A DNA stretch of 64,000 nt. It comes from Rhodospirillum rubrum ATCC 11170 (lineage in GTDB: Bacteria; Pseudomonadota; Alphaproteobacteria; Rhodospirillales; Rhodospirillaceae). The position numbers and the translations under genes were made by a program. The stretch spans positions 1,659,001 through 1,723,000 of the forward strand of contig NC_007643.1 in assembly GCF_000013085.1 (NCBI RefSeq), written 5' to 3'. This document shows positions 47,405 to 56,067 of this stretch, piece by piece (position 1 is the stretch's first letter; the number at the start of each line of letters is the position of its first letter). The notes beneath the pieces were generated by a model. That model did not search any database, had not been told where the DNA came from, and was given only the letters and a program-made list of their open reading frames with translations.

Positions 47405-48355
47405 CCGCCCGGATGAGGTTTTAGGGAAAGCGGGGAAGGCCACGCCGATGCCGGCGCCCGGGTACCAATGGCCTTGCGGGTCTTCGCGGAAGAACAGGAA
47501 ATTCCGGCCGGTGCGGCGGGAGAATTCAAGCAGGGCGTCGGTGGCGTGGGCGTTGTCGCCGAGGATAAGGGCGTTCTCGGCAAGCTTGGACTCGATCAGG
47601 TCGTATTCCTCGCTCTCGTAGCTGGCGGAATGGTCGCTGTCATTGATGAAGAGATCGATCTTCTCGTTGAAAGCCCACAAGGATTCAAGGCTGTCGCCAT
47701 ACAAGATAGTGCCGGCTTGCGCGTAGTCCCCACAAAACAGCATGCCGGCCTCCGGGTTGATATCGGTGCCGACATAGCGCCCCGCATGGCCCTCGGCCCG
47801 GTTGCGCAAGATCGCTGCGGCCAGGGTGAGGGAGCCGTGGCCCCGGGCCACCCCGGTCTCGACGACGATCTTCGGTTTCAGGGCGCGGACGATGGCATAC
47901 CAGCCCATGCGCCGTCCGGGATGGAACCCGATGTCCATCGGCCCCTGGCGCCCCTGCATCACCGTGGCGAAATGGGCGCGCAGGGCGCCGTCGTCGTTGA
48001 TTTCCTCGATGTAGGCCGAGATTTCGCTTTCCGGGTGCCCGGTGACCACAGAGACGAAATGGGCCAGATGGCGGCGATTCCGCTCGGTCAGTTGGTAGGT
48101 GTAGTTGTCGCCCTCGACGGATTTCGTCGCCCAGCGGAACAAATTGCCGATCTTCTGATCGTAATAGGATAAGGCGAAAGTGACGCGATGAACAAGCTGT
48201 CCGGCGGTAAAGGGTAGATACTTTTTGCCGTAGTCGTCATCGACGGCCTGGGCGCAGTCTTTCCTCAGTTTGTCCGATAGAATCTGCCAAACGATATCAT
48301 GTTCATTTTCCACGCCCGGAATATCGTCCGCATCAAAATTCACCGGGTCCGTCAT
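47399..48355 (-). CDS. Class I SAM-dependent methyltransferase-like protein
   Basis: A 318-aa protein. The C-terminal two-thirds has the Rossmann motif VVETGVARGHGSLTLAAAI, GRYVGTDINPEAG as motif II and FINDSDHSASYESEEYDL as the later acidic motif, like Methyltransf_24 proteins of sugar or natural-product clusters. The N-terminal 130 residues are helical and acidic, with no recognised domain. ATG 48355 is preceded by GGAGAAG. The substrate is unknown; neither neighbour explains it. Confidence 0.78.
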   Translation of the reverse strand: MTDPVNFDADDIPGVENEHDIVWQILSDKLRKDCAQAVDDDYGKKYLPFTAGQLVHRVTFALSYYDQKIGNLFRWATKSVEGDNYTYQLTERNRRHLAHFVSVVTGHPESEISAYIEEINDDGALRAHFATVMQGRQGPMDIGFHPGRRMGWYAIVRALKPKIVVETGVARGHGSLTLAAAILRNRAEGHAGRYVGTDINPEAGMLFCGDYAQAGTILYGDSLESLWAFNEKIDLFINDSDHSASYESEEYDLIESKLAENALILGDNAHATDALLEFSRRTGRNFLFFREDPQGHWYPGAGIGVAFPAFPKTSSGRS

Positions 48356-48595
48356 CGCTGGATCTTCTCCAAAAACAGGGCGGGTCTGTTCAACGTTTTT
48401 ACCCCAAGGACCATTCTGTAGCAATATGGTTGTATCTTTGGTCGCCGCTGATCGCCTTTTCGGCTTTTCCTTTTTCCCGGCTGGTGGCTTCTTTCGACCG
48501 CTCCACCGCCGCCAAAGGACATGACGGACTCGCGCCATGAACCGGGCCGCACCGGCCGGGCTTGACTCGCTGCGCAACGATAATATAGCCTATGT
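48356..48595. other. Intergenic region upstream of the B12 riboswitch
   Basis: About 240 non-coding bases between divergent genes. The A/T-rich ATAATATAG patch (48580-48588) just before the riboswitch could be the nrdAB promoter. I see no gene or further motif. Confidence 0.5.
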
Positions 48596-48768
48596 TGTGT
48601 TACGGTTCCCCGGACACCACAATATCCGGGGCTAAGAGGGAAGCCGGTGCGATGCCGGCGCTGCCCCCGCAACTGTCAGCGGCGAGCCTTCATCCATTCA
48701 TGCCACTGGGGAAATTCCCGGGAAGGCGGACGAAGGCGACGACCCGTGAGCCAGGAGACCTGCCGTGA
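48596..48768 (+). ncRNA. Cobalamin (B12) riboswitch
   Basis: The conserved elements occur in order: TACGGTTCC (48601), AAGAGGGAAGCCGGTG (48634-48649), GCTGCCCCCGCAACTGT (48660-48676), CATGCCACTGGG (48699-48710), and the B12 box AGCCAGGAGACCTGCC (48749-48764). It sits 108 bases before nrdA on the same strand. Adenosylcobalamin binding should turn the downstream genes off. Pyrimidines at 48836-48848 (CTCTCCCCTCCCA) could pair with the GAGGGGG ribosome site at 48862, suggesting translational control. Confidence 0.95.
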
Positions 48769-48875
48769 CCCTTGAAACGTCCGCGGGCGGGGTGTCCCGA
48801 TGGGGCGCATGCCGGCTTGTGCCCGCATGGCGTCTCTCCCCTCCCACCTTTCATCATCCCTGAGGGGGATCGCCG

Positions 48876-50765
48876 ATGTCGTCCGCGCCCGCTTTTGATT
48901 TCGACCGCCAGGGCAATCTGGTGGCGTCGCCTCCACGCCAGTCGCATCAGCCCACATCGCAAATCCGGCGGCGGCCGCACCCCCCCGAAACATCCGAAAT
49001 CCGCCTTGAGCGCTCGCGCGACGACAAACTGAACGCCTTTGGCAAGGCGATGCTGGGTGACCGCTATTTGCTGCCGGGCGAAGGCATCCAGGACATGTTC
49101 GCCCGCGTTTCCTGCGCCTTCGCCGATAACGCCGCCCACGCCCAGCGCCTGTACGACGCCATGTCGAAGCTGTGGTTCATGCCGGCGACGCCGATCCTGT
49201 CCAACGGTGGCACCCAGCGCGGGCTGCCCATCTCGTGCTTCCTGAACACGGTTCCCGACAGCTTGGAGGGTATCGTCGCCATCTGGAACGAGAATGTGGA
49301 TCTGGCCTCCAACGGCGGCGGTATCGGGACTTATTGGGGCGGCGTGCGTTCGATCGGCGAGGCGGTGAAGGGCAATGGCGCCACCTCCGGCATCATCCCA
49401 TTCATTCGGGTGATGGACAGCCTGACGCTGGCCATTTCCCAAGGCTCGCTGCGGCGCGGCTCGGCGGCGGTGTATCTCGACATCCACCACCCCGAGATCG
49501 AGGAATTCCTGGAGATCCGCAAGGCCTCGGGCGATTTCAACCGCAAGAGCCTGAACCTGCACCACGCCATCAATATCACCGACGACTTCATGGAGGCGGT
49601 GCGCGACGATCGGCAATTCGCCCTGAAAAGCCCCAAGAGCGGCGAGGTGCTGCGCAGCGTCGGCGCCCGCCAGCTCTGGCAGAAAATCCTGGAAACCCGC
49701 TTGCAGACCGGCGAGCCGTATCTGCTGTTCACCGACACCGTCAACCGCGCCCTGCCCAAACACCAGCGCGACTTGGGCCTGCGGGTGTCGTCCTCCAATC
49801 TGTGCGCCGAGATCACCCTTCCGACGGGGCGCGACCATCGCGGCCAGGAGCGCACGGCCGTATGCTGCCTGTCGTCGCTCAACATCGAGACCTGGGACGA
49901 ATGGGAGAACGCCCCCGGCTTCATCGAAGACGTGCTGCGCTTCCTTGACAACGTGCTGAGCCATTTCATCGAGACGGCGCCCGACGGCATGGAGCGCGCG
50001 GCCTATGCCGCCATGCGCGAGCGCTCGGTCGGCTTGGGCGTCATGGGGTTCCATTCCTTTTTGCAGGCCCGCGGCATCCCCTTCGAAAGCGCGCTTGCCA
50101 AGTCGTGGAACCTGCGCCTCTTCCGCAAGATCCGCCGCGACGCGGACGCCGCTTCGGTGGATCTGGCCGACGAGCGCGGCGCCTGCCCGGATGCCGCGGA
50201 GCGCGGCATGAAGGCCCGCTTCAGCGCCAAGCTGGCCATCGCGCCCACCGCCTCCATCAGCATCATCTGCGGCGGCACCAGCGCCTGCGTCGAACCGATT
50301 CCGGCCAACGTCTACACCCACAAAACCCTGTCTGGTTCGTTCTCGGTGCGCAACCCGCACCTTGCGCGCCGGCTCGCGGACAAGGGCCTCGATACCGCCG
50401 AGACGTGGCAATCCATCATCGAGCACGAAGGCTCGGTCCAACACCTGGAAGGCTTGAGCGACGACGAGAAGCTGGTGTTCCGCACCGCCTTCGAGATCGA
50501 CCAGCGTTGGATCATCGATCTGGCCGCCGACCGCGCCCCCTTCATCTGCCAAAGCCAGTCCATCAACCTGTATCTGCCCGCCGACGCCGACAAATGGGAC
50601 CTGCACATGTTGCACTGGACGGCATGGCGGCGCGGCCTGAAAAGCCTCTATTACTGCCGGTCCAAATCGGTGCAGCGCGCCGCCTTCGTCGGCAGGGAAA
50701 AGCCGAGCGGGGAAACGTCATCGGCCCCGCGCGCCGATTACGATGAATGCCTAGCCTGCCAATAG
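48876..50765 (+). CDS. nrdA: NrdA, class Ia ribonucleotide reductase alpha subunit (short form)
   Basis: A 629-aa catalytic subunit. Active-site residues are all there: the first redox Cys in GLPISCFLNT, the N-x-C-x-E motif SSNLCAEITLP, the second redox Cys in AVCCLSSLN, the radical tyrosine pair LYYCRSKS and the C-terminal shuttle cysteines in DECLACQ. The protein begins directly at the catalytic fold (DDKLNAFGKAMLGDRY). It lacks an ATP-cone (about 90 residues) and is shorter than E. coli NrdA (761 aa), so dATP feedback through the activity site may be absent. GAGGGGG precedes ATG 48876. nrdB follows, and a B12 riboswitch precedes. Confidence 0.96.
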   Translation: MSSAPAFDFDRQGNLVASPPRQSHQPTSQIRRRPHPPETSEIRLERSRDDKLNAFGKAMLGDRYLLPGEGIQDMFARVSCAFADNAAHAQRLYDAMSKLWFMPATPILSNGGTQRGLPISCFLNTVPDSLEGIVAIWNENVDLASNGGGIGTYWGGVRSIGEAVKGNGATSGIIPFIRVMDSLTLAISQGSLRRGSAAVYLDIHHPEIEEFLEIRKASGDFNRKSLNLHHAINITDDFMEAVRDDRQFALKSPKSGEVLRSVGARQLWQKILETRLQTGEPYLLFTDTVNRALPKHQRDLGLRVSSSNLCAEITLPTGRDHRGQERTAVCCLSSLNIETWDEWENAPGFIEDVLRFLDNVLSHFIETAPDGMERAAYAAMRERSVGLGVMGFHSFLQARGIPFESALAKSWNLRLFRKIRRDADAASVDLADERGACPDAAERGMKARFSAKLAIAPTASISIICGGTSACVEPIPANVYTHKTLSGSFSVRNPHLARRLADKGLDTAETWQSIIEHEGSVQHLEGLSDDEKLVFRTAFEIDQRWIIDLAADRAPFICQSQSINLYLPADADKWDLHMLHWTAWRRGLKSLYYCRSKSVQRAAFVGREKPSGETSSAPRADYDECLACQ

Positions 50766-50776
50766 AGAGACCGGCC

Positions 50777-51853
50777 ATGACCATCGCGCAGCTCAATCCC
50801 CTCGATCTGGTCAACAGCGGTCGCATCGGCCTGCTGCAAGGCTCGGGCGCCTACAACGTCGAACGCTATCCCTGGGCCTATGAGTTCTGGAAGAAGCAAC
50901 AACAGGTCCACTGGATGGGCGAGGAGGTGCCGCTGGGCGAGGACCTCAAGGACTGGGCCTCCGATCGCGTTTCCGACCAGGAGCGCAACCTGCTGACCCA
51001 GATCTTTCGCTTTTTCACCCAGTCGGACGTGGAGGTCAGCGACAATTACCTCAAGCGCTATATGCCCATCTTCCAGCCGCTGGAAATCCAGATGATGATG
51101 GCCGCCTTCACCAACATGGAGACCATCCATATCGACGCCTATGCCCTGCTGCTAACCACGCTCGGCATGCCGCGGACCGAGTTTTCGGCCTTCCGCGACT
51201 ATGCCGCCATGCGTGACAAGGCCGATTACATGCACACCTTCGGCGTCGGCACCATGGCCGACGTGTCGCGCACGCTGGCCATGTTCGGCGCCTTCACCGA
51301 AGGCATGGCGCTGTTCGCCAGCTTCGCCATGCTGCTGAACTTCCCCCGTCACAACAAGATGAAGGGCATGGGCCAGATCGTCACCTGGTCGGTGCGTGAC
51401 GAATCCCTGCATTGCCAGGGTATCATCCGTCTGTTCCACGAATGGAACCGCGAAACCGGCGCGCTGACCAAGCCGGTGCGCGACGACATCCTGGACGTGG
51501 CGACAACCATGGTCGGACTGGAAGAGAAGTTCGTCGATCTCGCCTTCGAGCTGGGCGCGATCGAGGGCATGCGCGCCGAGGACATCAAATCCTACGTCCG
51601 CTACGTCGCCGACTGGCGGCTGACCCAGTTGAAACTGCCCATCCTTTATGGTCATTTCCGCGAAACCGAGGCGGGTTACGAACAACTCAGGCCCCACCCC
51701 TTGCCCTGGCTGGTGGAAATCCTCAACGGCGTCGAACACGCCAATTTCTTCGAACAGCGATCCACCGAATATTCCAAGGCGGCAACCCAAGGCGCCTGGG
51801 ACGGTCCGGACGGCGTCTGGGCGGCGTTCGACCGCCTGCGCACCGCCCAATGA
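50777..51853 (+). CDS. nrdB: NrdB, class I ribonucleotide reductase beta subunit
   Basis: A 358-aa ferritin-like radical subunit. Iron ligands Asp84, Glu115, His118 and the radical Tyr122 fall at the same numbers as in E. coli NrdB (FFTQSDVEV; METIHIDAY). The second set is the Glu in EGMALFASF and RDESLHC. An intact tyrosine makes it a tyrosyl-radical (class Ia) enzyme rather than a manganese or Phe-type one. ATG 50777 follows AGAGAGAC and starts 12 bases after nrdA, so the two share the B12-controlled transcript. Confidence 0.96.
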   Translation: MTIAQLNPLDLVNSGRIGLLQGSGAYNVERYPWAYEFWKKQQQVHWMGEEVPLGEDLKDWASDRVSDQERNLLTQIFRFFTQSDVEVSDNYLKRYMPIFQPLEIQMMMAAFTNMETIHIDAYALLLTTLGMPRTEFSAFRDYAAMRDKADYMHTFGVGTMADVSRTLAMFGAFTEGMALFASFAMLLNFPRHNKMKGMGQIVTWSVRDESLHCQGIIRLFHEWNRETGALTKPVRDDILDVATTMVGLEEKFVDLAFELGAIEGMRAEDIKSYVRYVADWRLTQLKLPILYGHFRETEAGYEQLRPHPLPWLVEILNGVEHANFFEQRSTEYSKAATQGAWDGPDGVWAAFDRLRTAQ

Positions 51854-51982
51854 CGGTCGCGAGAGGAAAATTCCCCCTGCGAAAGAACCTCGGAACGAAG
51901 CGGGCGTCGACTCGTTAGAGGGGCTGTCGGCCAAGCCGGCAAGGCCTTTAACAGTCTTTGCAAGATGAGAAGGACGCCTCCC

Positions 51983-52480
51983 ATGGCTGAGAAGACCCTG
52001 GATAAGCTTTTCTATGACACCCTCAAGGATATTTATTATGCCGAGAGGAAGATCCTGAAGGCGTTGCCGAAGATGGCGCGGGGCGCCGATTCGGCGGAAC
52101 TGCGGGCCGCCTTCGAAAAACACCATCAGGAAACCGAAGGGCAGATCGAACGCCTTCAAATGGCCTTCGAATTGTTCGGCAAGCGCGCCCAGGGCAAAAC
52201 CTGCGACGCGATCGAAGGCATCCTGAGCGAGGGCGAGGAAATCCTTGACGCGTTCAAGGGCGAGCCGGCGGTCGATGCCGGTCTGATCGCCTCGGCCCAG
52301 GCGGTCGAGCATTACGAGATCGCCCGCTATGGCACGCTCAAGCGCTGGGCCGAGGTGCTCGGCATGCCCGAGATCGCCAAGCTTCTTGACCAGACGCTTC
52401 AAGAAGAGATCAAGACCGACGCCGATCTGACCAAGCTGGCCGATAAAGTCGCCAATTCGGCGGCCCTGAAGGCGGCCTGA
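51983..52480 (+). CDS. DUF892/YciF-type ferritin-like protein
   Basis: A 165-aa four-helix protein. The pattern LDKLFYDTLKDIYYAERKI, FEKHHQETEGQI and AVEHYEIARYGTLKRWAE supplies the Glu and His ligands of a diiron site. YciF-type proteins are linked to stress responses; the exact role is not established. ATG 51983 has AGAAGGA eight bases upstream. It probably stands alone: nrdB ends 129 bases earlier and a strong hairpin follows. Confidence 0.9.
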   Translation: MAEKTLDKLFYDTLKDIYYAERKILKALPKMARGADSAELRAAFEKHHQETEGQIERLQMAFELFGKRAQGKTCDAIEGILSEGEEILDAFKGEPAVDAGLIASAQAVEHYEIARYGTLKRWAEVLGMPEIAKLLDQTLQEEIKTDADLTKLADKVANSAALKAA

Positions 52481-52515
52481 TCGCGCTGTGCCGCGTGATC
52501 GATGATCGATGAAAA

Positions 52516-52559
52516 CACCGCCCCCGCGAAGCGCCGACAAGGCGCTTTCGGGGGCGGTG
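52516..52559 (+). terminator. Long GC hairpin after the DUF892 gene
   Basis: CACCGCCCCCGCGAAGCGCC (52516-52535) pairs nearly perfectly over about 19 bases with the segment ending GGGGGCGGTG (52541-52559). No T-run follows. It lies between convergent genes (DUF892 and arsA). Confidence 0.7.
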
Positions 52560-52617
52560 CCGTGACCGCCTTCCGCCTGCGGCCCGCTTAAAGCCGCCGG
52601 CGTGAAGTTTGGGGCGC

Positions 52618-54333
52618 TCAGGCGGCCCAGGGGATGAGGGCGGTGCGTTTGGCCAGCTCGGTCGCCACCCGGGCGATGAACGGCGCCTCATAGGCGCCGC
52701 GCTGGCGCAGCAGCCGATCCGTGGTGCCGCTGGCGAGCAGGCTTTGGGTGATCACCCAGGCGAAAGGCGTGATGCCGGCGCGCGCCAGATCGCGTTGTAA
52801 GCGTTCTGCCTCGTGAACCGGGGTGGCCTCGGCCAGGGTGACGATGATCGCCTTGGTGAACCCCGGGTCACGCAGGCGCGGCAGCAGGGCGCGCACCGCT
52901 TCGGGCATATCGGCCCGGGTGCGCAGAACCTCGCGGTGATAGGCTTCGGCGGCGTCGAGCAGCAAGATGGTATGGCCGGTCGGCGCCGTATCCAGAACCA
53001 CGAAGTGGTCCTTGCCGCCATCGACCGTGCGGGCGAAGGCCTGGAAAACGGCGATTTCCTCGGTACAGGGCGAGCGCAGGTCCTCCTCGAGCATGGCGCG
53101 GCCGGCGGCATCAAGGTTTTTCCCCGCCTTTTCAAGCACCTCGGCGCGGTAGCCTGCGATTTCCACCTTGGGATCGATGCGGGCGATTGTCAGCCCCGGT
53201 ACCGTGCCGTCAACGGCCTGGGCGACATGGGCGGCGGGGTCGGTGGTCGACAGCGTGACCCGGTGGCCCCGGCGGGCCAGGGCGATGGCCAGGGCGGCGG
53301 CGATGGTGGTCTTGCCCACGCCACCCTTGCCCATGGTCATCACCACCCCATGGCCGGCGGCGGCGATCTCGTCGATCAGGTCTTCCAGGCCGCCCGGCAG
53401 GGACGGGAAAGCGGCGGCGGGGGCGGGGCCGGCGGGCGTGGCCTCCGCCGCCGTGTCTGCGGCGATCTGGCGCAGGGCGGTGAGGCCGACGGTGCCCAGC
53501 GGCAGGAAGGGGGTCTGGCTGCGCGGCAGGGCGGCCAGGGCGGCGGGCATATCCGCCAGGGCCTCGAGCCCCCGCAAGGTCATGGCATCGGCGATGGCGT
53601 CTTCGCCCCGGGGCGCGGTGAACACCCCGTTCAGCGCCAGCCGTTGGTTGGTCACGCCCAGATCGGCCAATTCGCCCCGGGTGCGTTCGGCTTCGCGCAG
53701 GGCGGCGCCTTCGGCCCGGCTGACCAGAACCACCGTGGTCATTTTCGGATCGGCGAGATGGGCGACCGTCGCGCCATACAAGGCCTTTTGCGTCTCCAGC
53801 CCGGCCAGAGGGCCAAGGCAGGAGGCCCCGCCGGTCGCCGAGGCGATGAAATCCCCCCAGGCCGAAGGCAGGGTGAGCAGGCGCAGGGTATGGCCGGTGG
53901 GGGCGGTATCGAAGATCACGTGATCGAATGCGGCGGTGGCCGCGTCATCGCCCAGCAGCTTGGCGAAGGCGTCGAAGGCGGCGATCTCGACGGTGCAGGC
54001 GCCGGAGAACTGTTCTTCCATGCTGGCGATGGCGGCGGCGGGCAAGAGTCCCCGATAAGGGGCGACCATGCGTTCCCGATAGGCGAAGGCCGCCGCTTCC
54101 GGGTCGATGTTCAGCCCGTAAAGGCCGGGCGCGCCGGCGATCGCCGTTGGTTGGTCGCCCAAGGGCGTGCCCAGGACCTCGTCCAGATTGGAGGCCGGAT
54201 CGGTGCTGACGATCAGCACCGTTTTGCCGGCTTCGGCCAAAGCCAGACCGCTGGCGCACGACAGCGAGGTTTTGCCAACGCCGCCCTTGCCGGTGAAAAA
54301 GATAAAGCGTGTGGGGGTTTCGGGAAGGGCCAT
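52618..54333 (-). CDS. arsA: ArsA, arsenite-stimulated ATPase (two-domain form)
   Basis: A 571-aa ATPase with two homologous halves. Walker A motifs GKGGVGKT are at residues 15-22 and again near 350 (TMGKGGVGKTT). DTAPTGHT signal-transduction motifs are in both halves. Arsenite-binding cysteines are in FSGACTVEIA, GASCLGPLAG and RSPCTEEIA, the equivalents of Cys113, Cys172 and Cys422. ArsA delivers energy to the efflux pump; pairing with an Acr3 pump rather than ArsB is less usual. AAGGAGG precedes ATG 54333. ArsD lies just upstream. Confidence 0.95.
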   Translation of the reverse strand: MALPETPTRFIFFTGKGGVGKTSLSCASGLALAEAGKTVLIVSTDPASNLDEVLGTPLGDQPTAIAGAPGLYGLNIDPEAAAFAYRERMVAPYRGLLPAAAIASMEEQFSGACTVEIAAFDAFAKLLGDDAATAAFDHVIFDTAPTGHTLRLLTLPSAWGDFIASATGGASCLGPLAGLETQKALYGATVAHLADPKMTTVVLVSRAEGAALREAERTRGELADLGVTNQRLALNGVFTAPRGEDAIADAMTLRGLEALADMPAALAALPRSQTPFLPLGTVGLTALRQIAADTAAEATPAGPAPAAAFPSLPGGLEDLIDEIAAAGHGVVMTMGKGGVGKTTIAAALAIALARRGHRVTLSTTDPAAHVAQAVDGTVPGLTIARIDPKVEIAGYRAEVLEKAGKNLDAAGRAMLEEDLRSPCTEEIAVFQAFARTVDGGKDHFVVLDTAPTGHTILLLDAAEAYHREVLRTRADMPEAVRALLPRLRDPGFTKAIIVTLAEATPVHEAERLQRDLARAGITPFAWVITQSLLASGTTDRLLRQRGAYEAPFIARVATELAKRTALIPWAA

Positions 54334-54343
54334 CACGGCCTCC

Positions 54344-54700
54344 TTAGCAGCAGCCCGATCGGGGCGAGCAGCACGACCCGGCGGCGGCCGGCGCCGGGCT
54401 TGGCGACAGCGCCAGCTTGGCGGCCAATTGGCCGCGCGTCGGATAAATCCCCGTCGAGAGGATCTGGCCATCAAGGACAAGGATCGGCAGGCGGTCGATC
54501 CCGGCCTCCAGTTCCTTGACGATCGCCGGATTGGCGGCGAAGGCCTGGGGCTGCTGACCAAGGTTATAACGGGTGACGCTGACGCCCTGTTCGGCGACCC
54601 ACAGCAAATCGGCGGCGAAAGCGACCAGGGCGGGGTCGACATCGGGGCCGCAAACACCGCTGGAACAGCACAGGGCGGGATCATAGACATCGAGTTTCAT
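54344..54700 (-). CDS. arsD: ArsD, arsenite metallochaperone
   Basis: A 118-aa protein with the N-terminal arsenite-binding cysteines Cys11, Cys12 and Cys17 (PALCCSSGVCG) and a thioredoxin-like fold (LPILVLDGQILSTG). The tail has two vicinal pairs (SCCSPRSGCC). It passes arsenite to ArsA. ATG 54700 follows GGAGAAAATC. The same frame stays open upstream to ATG 54886, which overlaps the acr3 stop, so a 62-residue N-terminal extension is formally possible. That segment reads as low-complexity repeat (VGARITPPVGAPITSPT), and I do not include it. Confidence 0.93.
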   Translation of the reverse strand: MKLDVYDPALCCSSGVCGPDVDPALVAFAADLLWVAEQGVSVTRYNLGQQPQAFAANPAIVKELEAGIDRLPILVLDGQILSTGIYPTRGQLAAKLALSPSPAPAAAGSCCSPRSGCC

Positions 54701-54726
54701 GATTTTCTCCTTTGTGGGGGATGTGA

Positions 54727-54771
54727 TCGGCGCCCCTACGGGCGGTGTGATCCGCGCCCCTACGGGGCGAC
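54727..54771. repeat. Tandem palindromic GC repeats between acr3 and arsD
   Basis: Two copies of CGCCCCTACGGG(G)CG occur about 26 bases apart, each a short stem with a TAC loop, in a shared unit TGATC-GCGCCCCTACGG. They resemble REP-type intergenic elements widespread in GC-rich genomes. They lie in the acr3-arsD spacer. Confidence 0.65.
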
Positions 54772-54882
54772 TCATCAGCACCGCCGAGGACGGGCAGAGC
54801 CCGTTCATCTGGGCGCTGGAGCGGATAACGGCGGGGGCGATCGGCTGGAAGCCGCAGCGGTTTCCCAGGGCGGTGATCCCGG

Positions 54883-55959
54883 TCATGCGGGCTTTCCTTC
54901 GTACCAGCCCTTGGAGGCATTGACGATTTTCACCACCGACAGCATCACCGGCACTTCGATCAGCACGCCGACCACGGTGGCCAGCGCCGCCCCGGACTGG
55001 AAGCCGAACAGGCTGATCGCGGCGGCGACGGCCAGTTCGAAGAAGTTGCTGGCGCCGATCAGCGCCGCCGGTCCGGCCACGCAATGGGCGACGCCCAGCT
55101 TCTTCGACAGCAGATAGGCAAGGCCGCTGTTGAAATAGACCTGGATGGTGATCGGCACCGCCAGCAGCGCGATGATCAGTGGTTGGGCGAGGATCTGTTC
55201 GCCCTGGAAGCCAAACAGCAGCACCAGCGTGGCGAGAAGAGCGCCCAAAGACAGCGGATGCAGGGTTTTGAGCACGCGCTCCACGGCCTGGGGACCGCGC
55301 GCAACCAGGGCGCGCCGCCAGATCTGGGCGATGATCACCGGCACCACGATATACAGCGCGACCGAGATCAGCAGGGTGTCCCAGGGAATGGTGATCGACG
55401 ACAGGCCAAGCAGCAACCCGACGATGGGGGCGAAGGCGAAGACCATGATCAGGTCGTTCAGCGCCACCTGCGACAGGGTGAAATTGGGTTCGCCGCCGGT
55501 CAGGTTGGACCAGACGAAGACCATCGCCGTGCAGGGCGCGGCGGCCAGCAGGATCAACCCGGCGATATAGCTGTCGATCTGATCGGCGGGCAGCCAGGGC
55601 CGAAACAGCGTGCTGATGAACAACCAGCCGAGCAGGGCCATGGAAAACGGCTTGACCCCCCAGTTGATGAACAGGGTCACGCCCATGCCCTTCCAGTGCC
55701 GCCCGACGGTGCCCAGCGCGGCGAAGTCGATCTTCAGCAGCATCGGAATGATCATCAGCCAGATCAGCAGGGCGACGGGCAGATTGACCTGGGCGATTTC
55801 CAGCCCGGCGATGGCCTGAAAGGGGCCGGGCGCGACATGGCCCAAGGTCACCCCGACCACGATGCACAGCCCGACCCACAGGGTCAGGGTACGCTCGAAA
55901 AACCCCATCGGCTTGCCAGAGACCTTGGCGGCGGGGGGATCGCTGTGAACGGACATCAT
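54883..55959 (-). CDS. arsB: Acr3-family arsenite efflux permease
   Basis: A 358-aa, ten-helix transporter of the Acr3 (BASS superfamily) group rather than the ArsB group. The essential cysteine lies in LAAAPCTAMVFVWSNLTGG, a family signature. The conserved NDLIMVFAFAPIVG and GASNFFELAVAAAISLFG segments follow. It exports As(III) and perhaps Sb(III). It lies downstream of the arsR-arsC fusion, and a 183-base spacer separates it from arsD. ATG 55956 is an alternative start. Confidence 0.95.
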   Translation of the reverse strand: MMSVHSDPPAAKVSGKPMGFFERTLTLWVGLCIVVGVTLGHVAPGPFQAIAGLEIAQVNLPVALLIWLMIIPMLLKIDFAALGTVGRHWKGMGVTLFINWGVKPFSMALLGWLFISTLFRPWLPADQIDSYIAGLILLAAAPCTAMVFVWSNLTGGEPNFTLSQVALNDLIMVFAFAPIVGLLLGLSSITIPWDTLLISVALYIVVPVIIAQIWRRALVARGPQAVERVLKTLHPLSLGALLATLVLLFGFQGEQILAQPLIIALLAVPITIQVYFNSGLAYLLSKKLGVAHCVAGPAALIGASNFFELAVAAAISLFGFQSGAALATVVGVLIEVPVMLSVVKIVNASKGWYEGKPA

Positions 55960-56067
55960 CTCTCTCCCGCCAGATCCCCTCCGCCGCGTCGGGGGCGACG
56001 GGCGGAAGGGGTCCGGCGATTTGCTCGCATCGAAAAAAGCGTCACCCGGGACCGGGGGACGCGGGGA

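Noticed and set aside
48560-48640. NrdR boxes upstream of nrdA
   Set aside because: Partial ACAATAT-like matches occur, but not two properly spaced conserved boxes, and some fall inside the riboswitch.
54701-55879. ArsD as a 511-residue protein reaching back through acr3
   Set aside because: The upstream part is the wrong frame of acr3. Only the 118-residue ArsD domain has support; the short 62-codon extension is listed as a finding.
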